NCBI GenBank assembly: GCA_022606425.2
Contig: JAHDVF020000008.1
Coordinates: forward strand, 248,001-312,000
DNA length: 64,000 bases
Direction of reading: 5' to 3'
From: Lepidostoma basale
Taxonomy: Eukaryota > Arthropoda > Insecta > Trichoptera > Lepidostomatidae
Shown here: positions 42,700-51,787 of the stretch, one piece after another
Layout of the letters: every line of letters begins with the position of its first letter
Numbering within the stretch: position 1 is the first letter of the stretch
Notes under the pieces: generated by a model
Database searches by the model: none
What the model saw: the letters and a program-made list of their open reading frames with translations, nothing else
What the model was told of the DNA's origin: nothing
Position numbers and translations under genes: made by a program

Positions 42700-43149
42700 T
42701 ATTTACGCATTGATTTAAAAAATAATATTAATAATAATCAGAATTTATCGGGTACATCGGAGGTATTTTGTGAAAATCGAAAACAAATTCGCGTATAAAC
42801 AGCGCTTTGAGTGCGCGACACTATATTCGCATCTCACTCTTGCATATGTTCTAGCTCAATTTTCTCTCTCTCGCCGTCCCGCCACGCCGGCAGTGGCGGC
42901 AGTCACTTTCGGGCTTGTAACCAGAACGGGCTTATGCCCGTTCCGTGAACCTTGCCAGATGTTTTTTTAATGTTTTTATCAATTAAATCTCAATTATTAT
43001 AATTTTTGACTTCAATTATAATTATATAAGGGGATTAGCTATGAATGTTCCTATTTTTCCGATTTAAAATCGCTAATTTTTTAACGCGTACTGACTACCC
43101 TACACTGGAACGCGCGTTTTTATTTTAGCACCGTAAGGGAAAGGTTAAA
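42700..43149. other. Unassigned, with a GC-richer patch
   Basis: The 42850-42960 segment (GCCACGCCGGCAGTGGCGGC, ACGGGCTTATGCCCGTTCC) has small palindromes but no recognised family. Confidence 0.3.
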
Positions 43150-43191
43150 TAAAACACTTTGTATTTAACCATGGTATGGTTATTATGTTTG

Positions 43192-43623
43192 GTCAGTGCT
43201 GTTATACGGGGTGGAGTCATGGACCCTTAAAGTCAATATTATGAACCGATTAGAGGCCTTTGAGATGTGGATACGCCGAAGGATGTTACGCATTTCCTGG
43301 ACTGACATGGTCAGCAACACAAATGTTCTCCATAGAGCCAGAGTTGACAGAGAGTTGCTGACCAACATCAAAGTCCGTAAGGTGTCCTACTTGTGCCATG
43401 TTCTGAGAGGCGAAAGGTACGCACTGTTGCATCTGATCTTGGAGGGTAAGATTGAGGGTCGACGAGGCGTTGGGAGAAGGTAGGTTTCCTGGCTGAGGAA
43501 TATCCGAGAGTGGACAGGGCTAAGGACCGAGGAGGAGCTGTTCCGGGTGGCCCAGGACAGGGAGGCCTACTCAAGGGTGATGGTCAACGTTGAGGAGACC
43601 TGACAGGACACGGAAAGAAGAAG
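43192..43623 (+). mobile_element. LINE-A 3' fragment captured in composite
   Basis: YGVESWTLKVNIMNRLEAFE, RRMLRISWTDMVSNTNVLHR, then SYLCHVLRGERYALLHLILE, GRRGVGRR, a stop (TAG), and LRNIREWTGLRTEEELFRVA; ends with GACCTGACAGGACACG and a GAA-type tail. 432 bp between 16-bp target-site duplications. Confidence 0.85.
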
Positions 43624-43640
43624 ATGGTTATTATGTTTGA

Positions 43641-43680
43641 TGCCAACTAGTTTCGCTTGGTCCCAAGCTTCATCAGGGCA
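43641..43680 (-). ncRNA. Hammerhead ribozyme candidate, most complete
   Basis: Minus strand, 40 nt: TGCC + CTGATGA + A + GCTTGG-GA-CCAAGC + GAAAC + TA + GTT + GGCA. Helix I UGCC/GGCA is four perfect pairs, helix II six perfect pairs, helix III AC/GU with a two-base loop. Every core base of the family is present. The cleavage site is GUU, which is allowed (UH) but less common than GUC. It would cut about 50 nt inside the left end of the element. Confidence 0.75.
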
Positions 43681-43928
43681 GTATAACAAGTAAACTACAA
43701 TACAAGCTTTACACGTACATATAACAAACGGTGGTGAAATCAGAGGAAGGGGTGCGAGAGGGAAAGGGATAATCGAAAAAATGTTTACCGATGGAACAAC
43801 ATAGCAATTTTGTTCCAAAGGTAAACATTTTTTGGATTATCCCTTTCCCTTTCGCACCCCTTCCTCTGATTTCACCGCCGTTTGTTATATGTACATATAA
43901 TGTTTGTATTCTAGTTTAGTTGTTATAC

Positions 43929-43968
43929 TGCCCTGATGAAACTTGGTTCCAAGCCAAACTAGTTTGCA
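43929..43968 (+). ncRNA. Hammerhead-like motif, right arm, core mutated
   Basis: CTGATGA at 43933-43939 and helix II ACTTGG/CCAAGC-like, but CAAAC (43955-43959) replaces GAAAC. The loss of the invariant G should abolish cleavage. Confidence 0.6.
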
Positions 43969-44008
43969 TCACGTATAATAACCATACCGTGGTTAAATAC
44001 AAAGTGAT

Positions 44009-44329
44009 TAATTTATTTTCTATTTTTATAAATGTTAAAAATAACGCTCAAATGGCATCATAAGAACCAGCAGTTAATAAAACTTTGCTGTAAACCAATC
44101 CTTAGGGCTGAAACAAAAAAAAACTATCAAAAAATAGCTATTGTGAATAAATGTGGATTTTTCATTTCTTTGCTTGAAAGTCTTGATTATTATAGGATTT
44201 TTGGGGGAAAGGAGGTGCCTCCAGGTATAGTGTTACTATAACACCCGGCAACCCTGGAAACGACACGAAGTCGACCAAAAATAGGGTTAGTAATAATATT
44301 AAAATATCTGTTTTCTAGAAGTGTTAATA
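44009..44329. other. Spacer
   Basis: No feature recognised. Confidence 0.3.
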
Positions 44330-44462
44330 TATTTAATGTGAATGGCATGCTTCGCCTGTCTAAGGCATTATCAAATGTGGTATTATTAAAACATTTGATC
44401 ATGCATTAGACAGGCAAAACATATCATTCACGTAAAATATAAAATAAAACACACGTTTTCAT
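44330..44462. mobile_element. Ribozyme-foldback element, family D
   Basis: GAATGGCATGCTTCGCCTGT with inverse AGACAGGCAAAACATATCATTC. The left arm on minus reads TTGATAA, helix II GCCT/AGGC, then GAAGC, so the core is degraded. Confidence 0.5.
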
Positions 44463-44467
44463 TCGTA

Positions 44468-44645
44468 TTAACTAACTAACTAACCATCATGCCATATCCC
44501 CGACGGGGTAGGCAGAAATAATGGACTGTCACACTTTTCTTTCCTGCCATTCATGCATTGCACGCGCGTCGATCTCTGACTCTTCACGTGGCCGACATTC
44601 AATATTTGATTTATTTGATCATGGTCGGTCTTCCTCTTGTTCTAG
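44468..44645 (-). mobile_element. LINE-T 3' end with tail
   Basis: (AACT)n, CATATCCCCGACGGGGTAGG and a shortened coding relic. Confidence 0.7.
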
Positions 44646-44769
44646 AATAATATGTATATTCGTATTAATTTTATAATAATTGTGTTTGTAATGTTTGAAA
44701 AAATGGATCTTACATATTAATATTTTTAAAAATTACATATATTATTTTATTTTTAATATTATATAGATA

Positions 44770-45122
44770 GGAGTGACATCTCCAGGCGGTTTCTAACGAT
44801 GCGCTAATGGCAGTAGCCTTTCACGTTGTGTTAAAAAGATATTCTGCTTAATGCTTAATAAACACAAATCTTCATAGATGGCGTTAGTATGTAGATTGCT
44901 TAAACTACCACGTAAAGAGTAGTATTAGAGATTAACATATATACAACTTCCAAAAGTTTGTCAGACATGGTGGTCATAAGCAAAGGTGGAATGGGGAATG
45001 TTGTATTACATTAAGCGTGCGCTTAACCCAACCAATGACAGGTCATAAGTCCAGTAAACATCTTGATCAACCATATTCTGTTTCCAATTTGAATCTTCGT
45101 CTCTATTGAGATACAATTAATT
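44770..45122 (-). mobile_element. Foldback FB half-unit
   Basis: GTGACATCTCCAGGCGGTTT to TCTCTATTGAGATACAATTAA. A near-complete single arm that includes the GCGCTTAACCCAACCAATGA block missing from the left arm at 11395. Confidence 0.7.
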
Positions 45123-45606
45123 CTTGAATATTATTTTTAACCTATATTTTTAAATAAAAGATAATTGATTTGTTTTAAGTGTAATTTTTGGCTACGCATC
45201 GATAGAAATGGAAGCTTTTGTTCGATACTCAATCCTCGTGGGAGTATTTACATACCTCGTGGCCACCCATCCCTAGAGCGTGAGCGGATCTGCGCGCGTG
45301 ACCGCCCTACAGATGAGGACCAATTTATAACCCAATCCGAGTCGACGTGACGGCCAAATGGAAAAGATATGTCAAATATCGAAATACATTTTTCCTCATC
45401 TTGGATGGCGAATAAATCATTCCAGCGGTGTTTCTGGGCGGCGCGGCGTTATTGCGATCTTGGCTCCTAATATCCGGGCTGCTTTGTTTTTTCAATTATT
45501 TATGGTATTTAGACACTGCTCTCTTTAAAATTACTATTAACATAATTACGAACTTGATTTTAAACCATTTCATTAAGTTATACCTTCAGATGGTTTAAAA
45601 TATCTG
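45123..45606. other. Unique DNA
   Basis: No repeat recognised; moderately GC-rich around 45230-45340 and 45420-45480. Confidence 0.3.
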
Positions 45607-46003
45607 GAAAACTAACTAACTAACTAACCATCATGCCGTCTCCCCGAAGGGGTAGGCAGAAAGAATGGACTGCCACACTTTTCTTTCCTGACATATTTCT
45701 CTCGATTCCTCAACATTCATACATCGTGTCATGCAGGCGCGTCGATTTTTCTAACTCCTCACATGGCCGACATTCAATATTTGATTTATTTGATCGTGCC
45801 ACGTTTTCCTCGGTCTTCCTCTATTTCTGGTTCCATTTACATCATTGACATACAATTTTTTTACCATTCTTTCTTCATTCATTCTTTCCACATGTCCAAA
45901 CCATCTTAATGATCCTTTCATTATTTTGTTCATGACACCATCATTCGCACCGCATTCACTTCTTATATTTTCATTCGACACTATCATACACAGAGGACGC
46001 ATC
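45607..46003 (-). mobile_element. LINE-T 3' end, split by FB half-unit
   Basis: (AACT)n, CTCCCCGAAGGGGTAGGCAG, then open minus frame SNENIRSECGANDGVMNKIM, RWFGHVERMNEERM, RPRKTWHDQINQILNVGHVR. Interrupted at about 46003 by an FB unit; it continues at 46137-46305 to the EAWNWQK region. Confidence 0.85.
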
Positions 46004-46007
46004 GATA

Positions 46008-46137
46008 TCTCAATAGAGACGAAGATTCAAATTGGAAACAGAATATGGTTGATCAAGGTGTTTACAGGACTTATGACCTGTCATTGGTTGGGTTAAGCGC
46101 ACGCTTTATGTAATACAACATTCCCCATTCCACCTAT
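46008..46137 (+). mobile_element. Foldback FB fragment nested in LINE-T
   Basis: TATCTCAATAGAGACGAAGA to CATTCCCCATTCCACC. On both sides lies TATTTTCATTCGACACTATC (45966 and 46139), a duplication of about 24 bp created at or near insertion. Confidence 0.7.
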
Positions 46138-46305
46138 ATATTTTCATTCGACACTATCATATCCGCACATTCGTCTAAGAGATCTCATTTCTACTGCATT
46201 TATTATACTTTCATCCTTCTTTTGCCAGTTCCATGCTTCGCTTCCATACATAAGACACACACACTGCCATTCTAGCTTTTTTGGATAGGTTTTTGTTTAA
46301 ATTAC
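46137..46305 (-). mobile_element. LINE-T continuation after nested insertion
   Basis: A duplicated ATTTTCATTCGACACTATCA, then CATTCGTCTAAGAGATCTCA, up to the AMAVCVL-like region. Part of the same LINE copy as 45607-46003. Confidence 0.75.
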
Positions 46306-46378
46306 TCTTTTAAAATACAATTAACATAATTACGAATACTCGATTTTAAACTATAACATTTCTTCAGATGGTTTAAAA

Positions 46379-46977
46379 CAGTGATTCTTAACGGGGGCGC
46401 CAGCGCCCCTTTGTGGGCGTTTTAGAGGTCTGAGGGGGCGTTTATAAATTTTCAGAATTTAGGGGGCGCTGCAGGAGTTCCAGTGGGCGTTATGTCGAAA
46501 TACAAAAATAAGGTGCAGTAATGCATATATTTAAAAAATCACGAAATCGATTACAAATAAGCCAAAGAGGAGATATGAGATTGTATTTAAGTAAATTTGA
46601 ACCTAATATTACGAAATTGGCGCAATCACATGAGGCTCAAGGATCTCATTAAATTTATTATTATTATTTTTTTTAAATTTTCGTATTTCGTATTGAATCA
46701 TGTACTTTTTTATTGAAATAATATTATAATGTTGTGTTTAATGTTAATATGACAAAAAAGGCAATAAATACATAATGTTTATAAAAATAATCACCGGTTT
46801 TATTTTTGTTTCTCCTATTTTTTTATTTATGGTAGGAAATCGATTGCATCAAATACATTCGTGGAGAAAAGTGTAAATTTTGAATTTTGCATTTTGTTTG
46901 GGGGGGGGGGGGGGGGGTGTTGGATAATTTTACCCTGGTAAAAGGGGCGATTCTTTCTATACGGTTAAGAAACACTG
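46379..46977. mobile_element. hAT-like non-autonomous element with perfect 8-bp TSD
   Basis: GTTTAAAA lies immediately on both sides (46371-46378 and 46978-46985). Termini CAGTGATTCTTAACGG and GGTTAAGAAACACTG are inverted repeats. Internal GGGGGCGCC-type blocks resemble 19617-20076. Contains an 18-bp G-run. No transposase. Confidence 0.85.
46900..46917. repeat. (G)18 run
   Basis: Eighteen consecutive G inside the hAT-like element. Possible G-quadruplex-forming or sequencing-error-prone site. Confidence 0.9.
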
Positions 46978-47017
46978 GTTTAAAATATCTGGATGTGCAG
47001 ATAAACTCTTCTAAATA

Positions 47018-47370
47018 ACTAACTAACTAACTAACTAATCATCACGCCGTCTCTCCGAAAGGGTAGGCAGAAATAATGGACTGCCACACTTTAATCAATG
47101 CGGCACTCCATCCTTCTCTTTTCGCCCCTGCGAGAGACGCGGTGTGATGGGTTGCGAACCTCATCGACACCATTAGGCATCACCCGCGCACACTTGGATC
47201 GTTCAACGTATAACATAATAAATCTAAAACAAATTGAGTAAAATGCACAGATATATTATATAAAATAACAAATAAAAGTAATTTAACACATAATGTTCTT
47301 TTAGATGGTGCACTTGTCGTCAGCTGAACGATCCGGACATTCTTGTTTATTTAATTTTCATTCCACGTTA
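47018..47370 (-). mobile_element. LINE-T-tailed SINE-like element
   Basis: (AACT)4, ATCACGCCGTCTCTCCGAAA, the LINE-T tail to ACTGCCACACTTTA, then the body starting ATGCGGCACTCCATCC and ending GAACGATCCGGACATTCTTG. Full length. Confidence 0.8.
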
Positions 47371-47393
47371 TCGACTGTTTTTTTTAAATTACT

Positions 47394-47520
47394 AACTAAC
47401 TAACTAACTAACTAACCTTCACGCCGTCTCCCCGAAAGGGTAGGCAGAAAGAATGGACTGTCACACTTTTACTGATGCGGCACTTCATCCTTCTCTTTTC
47501 GCCCGCGGGAGACGCGATTT
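47394..47520 (-). mobile_element. LINE-T-tailed SINE-like element, truncated
   Basis: (AACT)5, the tail, GATGCGGCACTTCATCC and the CGCGGGAGACGCG hairpin, then cut. It sits 25 bp from the previous copy. Confidence 0.75.
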
Positions 47521-48001
47521 TTTAATTATTATACTATTAACATAATAACGAATACTAGATTTTAAACCATTACATTATTTAGTTTTTATTGAACAATGGT
47601 GTAAAACTCTATATTAAATAATAAATATTAATGAAAACGTCAGTTTTCTAGAAGTTTTAGTATATTTAATGGGAATGACATGTTTCACCCTTCTAAGGCA
47701 TCGTCAAATGTCATTACATTTGAAGTGTTCTTTCTATCTTTTTTCAGAGTATAATAAATAGCATAATTAGATTTAAAAATGGAAACGGAATTTTATATTA
47801 CCAATGACATACAAAAGAAAAAAAGCATTTCAATAAACTATTAGGTGTTCGGCAATGTCAACACACTTGATGATTACATTTTATAAATTGAGCGAAAAAA
47901 AATTAATGGTAAATAAAGATAATAAATTATAAAGATTTTATATTATAATACAACTTTATTAACAAGATTTTTTCTTGTATGTTTCCATTTACATATAAAT
48001 T
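47521..48001. mobile_element. Family D foldback half and AT-rich DNA
   Basis: At 47672-47715 the minus strand reads TTGACGA, helix II GCCTT/AAGGGT-like, GAAAC, AT, GTC, then ATTCCC: a family D arm with only C3 of the core changed. The rest is AT-rich with nothing recognised. Confidence 0.45.
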
Positions 48002-48150
48002 AAGTAAATAACCATCACGCCATCTCTCCGCCAAAGGATAGGAATAAATATGGACCACCACACTGTTCTTTCCTGCCAGATTTATCTCGTATCCTCAACA
48101 TGCATACATCATGTCATATACGCACATCGATTTCTCTGACTCTTCATTAC
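48002..48150 (-). mobile_element. LINE-T 3' fragment
   Basis: ATCACGCCATCTCTCCGCCA, then about 100 bp of the C-terminal coding region in reverse; cut by the family D foldback. Confidence 0.65.
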
Positions 48151-48154
48151 ATTG

Positions 48155-48265
48155 TCATTACATTTCGCCCTTCTAAGGCATCATCAAATGTCATTACATT
48201 TGATAATGCCTTAGAAGGGCGTAACATGTCATTCCCATAAAATATAATGAAACTTCTAGAAAACT
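48155..48265. mobile_element. Ribozyme-foldback element, family D
   Basis: Palindrome centred near 48193 (CTAAGGCATCATCAAATGTC). Left arm on minus: TTGATGA, helix II GCCTT/AAGGGC, GAAA. Right arm: TTGATAA with GTAAC. C3 is U in both, so activity is doubtful. Outer sequence CCCATAAAATATAATGAAAC recurs at 34770 and 44430. Confidence 0.6.
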
Positions 48266-48334
48266 GACGTTTTCAATCATATAAAATTAACCATTATATT
48301 AATTTGCACCTTCAGATGGTTTAAGATATCTATC

Positions 48335-48735
48335 GTGGTCAACTGTTTGCTTTATGCAGACGATGCTGCCGTAATCGTTAACAGTATGGAGAATCTGCAA
48401 GTCTGATTATCAATAATGTATGAAGCATGCAATTAGAGCGACCCAGCGATAAATGTGAAGTCTAAAGTGATGGTATTTAAGAAGGAATAATGTATGACGG
48501 GTTGTCACATAAGTGGAAACGGCGAGAAATTAGAGCAAGTTACCGAATTTATTTATTTGCGAATCATGGCGGCTGAGGAAAACATTCGAAGTCGGAAAAA
48601 TCGACGAGCGTGCATGGTTTGATGTATGAATATAGAGAAAGCTCGAGAGGTGTGTCAGGATAGAGCAGTGTGGCGGTCCATCCTCTCTGTCTACCCCCTG
48701 GAGAAATGATTAGTTAGTTAGTTAGTTAAGAATAA
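48335..48735 (+). mobile_element. LINE-T with RT motif, internally deleted
   Basis: Plus strand: NCLLYADDAAVIVNSMENLQ (RT palm YADD box), SKVMVFKKE, GEKLEQVTEFIYLRIM. It then jumps to NIRSRKNRRACMV and WRSILSVYP with (GTTA)n. This copy is the evidence that LINE-T encodes a reverse transcriptase. Confidence 0.8.
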
Positions 48736-48876
48736 ATACATGTTCAAGATAAATCATACATAAATATTACCCTAGAACAAGAATTTTGAAGAATCATTAA
48801 ACAGACGTTTCCGGCGAAATAAAAAACACGAAGATTTAGATATTGACCACGTATTGAGACTTATAAATGCAATATA

Positions 48877-50150
48877 TTAGGTCCTTACATACGAAATTGG
48901 CGTTTTGTATGGGAGGAACATAAAGTTGATTTTTTTTAAATATAATATATTTATTTAATCAAAGAATGTACCAATGCTATCTATGCACTTTTGCCATCTC
49001 ATAGGTAGTTCATCGATCCCTTTACTAAAAAAACCATTCGGACGGGAATCAATAAAATCTTTGAAGTCGGTTTGGACTGCCCCATCGGAGTTGAATTTTT
49101 TCCCTTGCAAGAAGTTATCCAAATTTCGAAAAAAATAGTAATATGTTGGGGCAAGGTCCGGAGAGTACGGTGGATGTCTTAGACATTCCAATTGAAGCTC
49201 TTCTAATTTGGTAGCCGTCTGTTGTGCGGTGTGTGGTCTAGCATTATCATGAAGCAGCAGTGGCCTAGAACGATTAACCAGCCTCGGTTGTTTAGCAGCT
49301 ATCTTTTCCATCATGGTTTGCAGTTGCTGACAATAGACATCTGCCGTAATCGTCTGGCCAGATTTAAGAAAACTGTAGTGAACGACACCAGCACTAGTCC
49401 ACCAAACGCTCACAAGTAACTTTTTTGGAGTCAATTTTCGCTTAGGGCATGGTTTGGCTGGTTCGGCAGGGTTCAGCCATTGCGATGAGCGCTTCCGATT
49501 ATTATACAGGATCCACTTTTCATCACATGATTTGATTCAAAATCCCTTCATTATTGTGCCGGTTGAGTAATGCAACGCAGCAGTCAACGCGCGTTTGTTG
49601 ATTTGCTTCACTCAATTCGTGAGGTACCCACCTTTCAAGCTTTTTCACCTTCCCAATTTGCTTCAAGTGGATTAAAACAGTTTTATCACTAACACCGCAG
49701 CCTGCAGCTAACTCGGACGTGGTTTGCGATGGATCCGCTTCCACAATAGCCTTCAATTCTTCATTATCAACTTTGGTCTCCGGCCGTCCACGGGGCTTGT
49801 TCTGCAGGTCGAAATTTCCAGAACGAAAACGTTGGAACCATAAACGCACTGTGTTTTCTTTTGCGGCACCGTCGCCATACACATCATTAATCCTTCGAGT
49901 CGTTTCTGCAGCACTGGTGCCACGGTGGAACTCGTACTCGTAAATAACGCGATATTTCAAGTTTTCCATTTTGTAAACTGAGTGACGCAAAGAAAAAAAA
50001 CAATTGAGGAAAAAACAAATGAATTATAATTTTCGAAACACAAATACTTGAGTAAATAGCTGTGTAAATTTGAATTTGGAATTCCTAACCAAAGAGAAGA
50101 TATTTGAGATCTCGTACGGCGAAACGCCAATTTCATATGTAAGGACCTAA
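48877..50150 (-). mobile_element. Mariner transposon, cecropia type, copy 2
   Basis: TA at 48875-48876 and 50151-50152. Termini TTAGGTCCTTACATACGAAA and the inverse TTAGGTCCTTACATATGAAA agree over about 30 bp. 1274 bp. Better ends than copy 1 but a dead transposase. It lies directly upstream of a LINE that starts at about 50153. Confidence 0.9.
48955..49969 (-). pseudogene. Mariner transposase, inactivated
   Basis: The N-terminal frame (to NNEGILNQIM, ending at 49523) is cut by a 5-bp deletion near 49526-49530 relative to copy 1 (CACATGATTTGATTC against CACAGGTAATGATTCGATTC). This removes the region before the first catalytic Asp block from frame. The third catalytic Asp is replaced by Tyr (PDLAPTYYYFF). 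Either change alone should prevent transposition. Confidence 0.9.
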
Positions 50151-50152
50151 TA

Positions 50153-50761
50153 TGACACGGGGAACATACCCCACGACTGTCTGAAGTCTACCTTTGTGAC
50201 TTTACCTAAAAAACAACATACTAAAAATGTGAAGACTACTGATTGATTAGTCCATTGATTCATGTCCTGGAACTATTTATTAAAATAACATATACCAGAA
50301 TACGTGGTAAATGTGAGCAAAACATAGATGATACTCAGTTTGGTTTCAGGAACGCGTTTTGAACACGCGAAGTACTATTAACTATCAACGTATTGCTACA
50401 AAAATGCCGGGACCAAAGAAAAGAGATAGTTGCACGTTTAATTTCCAACGAAAAGGCATTTAACAGGGTAAAACATACTGAAATTATAAAAATGCTTGTC
50501 GAGTGCGATATTGGTACCAAAGATTTAAATTTTATTAAAAATCTCTAATGGTTTCAAACAACCGAAGTAAAACATGGATACGATAAATAAAACGCAATTA
50601 CCATCCAGTGAGCTGTGAGACAGAGTTGTATCCTTTCTCCATTATTGTTTAGTCTCTACTCTGACTATATCTTTAAAAGAGCCTTCACCAACACCGAGAA
50701 TGGACTGAAAGTTAATGGCGTTGTGATAAATAATATTAGATATGCCGACGACGCTGTTTTC
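50153..50761 (+). mobile_element. RTE-like LINE with RT domain, 5' part
   Basis: Frameshifted frames show TRIRGKCEQNIDDTQFGFRN, LLQKCRDQRKEIVARLIS, EKAFNRVKHTEI, RQSCILSPLLFSLYSDYIFK and INNIRYADDAVFF, which are RT fingers and palm in order. Interrupted at 50762 by an opposite-strand LINE-D; it resumes at 51344. Confidence 0.75.
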
Positions 50762-51343
50762 TTCTTTCTTCGATGGCCCTACAGCCCATATCGAGCCTTA
50801 GCCTCCAGTATTCTTCGCCTCCAACTCCTCCTGTCCTCCGCTTCGACCCTCCAATCTGACACTCTTAACAATCTTGCTCCATCTCTCCCAACTTCATCCT
50901 CCCATCGCAGCCTTGGTCGTCCAATTGGTCTTCTACCACCTGGGTGCCACTCCAGCAATCTTTTTGGGGTTCGCGATGACGGCATCCTCTGCACGTGACC
51001 GGCCCATCTCAGTCTATTCAGTCTGACCTGTGTGGAGAGACTGGGAGCTTTGTAAATATTGTACAGCTCGTCATTATGCCGCACTCTCCAGCCTTCACCG
51101 TCATTCACAGGCCCCAGAATTCTGCGCAGCACCCTTCTCTCAAAAGTATCCAGTCGCTCTGCAGATTTCGCTGTCATTGTCCACGCCTCACACCCATAGG
51201 TCACTACTGTTCGGATGATTGTTTTATACAGGGTGATTTTGGTTTTCCAGTGTACGTTTCTTGATTTGAGCGCTGGTAGTAGAGAGAAGAATGTTTTGTT
51301 ACCAATCTTTAGAACCTTCTTAATCCTGTTGACGAGTTCGGTG
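50762..51343 (-). mobile_element. LINE-D 3' fragment nested in another LINE
   Basis: An open minus frame of about 140 codons: MTYGCEAWTMTAKSAERLDT, RRVLRRILGPVNDGEGWRVR, RLRWAGHVQRMPSSRTPKRL, GRPRLRWEDEVGRDGARLLR, AEDRRSWRRRILEAKARYGL. The GAA-type 3' end is at 50762-50770. Confidence 0.85.
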
Positions 51344-51485
51344 AAAGATTAGGGCTAACAATAAATGTCAGTAAAACCATATTCGGACGGCTTGATTACA
51401 GTGGGTCACTATTGCATTGAACGGCGTAACGTTGAAAGGGTGGAGAAATTTAAATAGCTCGGCAGCATTCTAACGCAATCTCTTG
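51344..51485 (+). mobile_element. RTE-like LINE, continuation
   Basis: RLGLTINVSKTIFGRLDY follows the YADD box of the 50153-50761 part after the nested LINE-D is removed. Then VERVEKFK and a degraded LGSILTQ-like segment. Confidence 0.65.
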
Positions 51486-51509
51486 ACCCAGATGTAGAGA
51501 TAAAATAAC

Positions 51510-51715
51510 GACCTTCGTGGCATGGTGGTTAGAGGTCTGACTTTCATACCGAAGTTCCCGTGATTCCCGGCGATGGCAGTGTGATTGTCACACTGTCGTT
51601 GGTCTGGCGTAAATTCACGTGACAGTAAAATGGTGATAGATTGGCTACCTGTCACACGTCATGGGAAATCAATATAATAGTTAAAATAAATTATATACAG
51701 TAATTGCACAATTGA
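51510..51715 (+). mobile_element. tRNA-derived SINE
   Basis: GACCTTCGTGGCATGGTGG (A box), a degraded B box (TTCCCGTGATTCCCG), body CACTGTCGTTGGTCTGGCGT, and a truncated tail. Confidence 0.8.
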
Positions 51716-51747
51716 GGCTACAAGAGCAGCATTTAATAAAATGAAAT

Positions 51748-51787
51748 CGGGGAGACGGCGTGATGGTAAGTTATTTAGTTAGTTAAT
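51748..51787 (+). mobile_element. LINE-T tail only
   Basis: CGGGGAGACGGCGTGATGGT with a GTTA-type run; about 40 bp. An extreme 5' truncation. Confidence 0.6.

Larger units (their letters stand above)
43150..44008 (+). mobile_element. Composite ribozyme-foldback element, copy 2
   Basis: Termini AAAACACTTTGTATTTAACC and GGTTAAATACAAAGTG. Order from the left: terminal repeat, LINE-A fragment (43192-43623) between perfect 16-bp direct repeats ATGGTTATTATGTTTG (43176-43191 and 43624-43639), then a hairpin whose arms (43640-43800 and 43810-43980) each carry a hammerhead motif. It is the orientation-reversed counterpart of 8551-9188. Confidence 0.85.
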
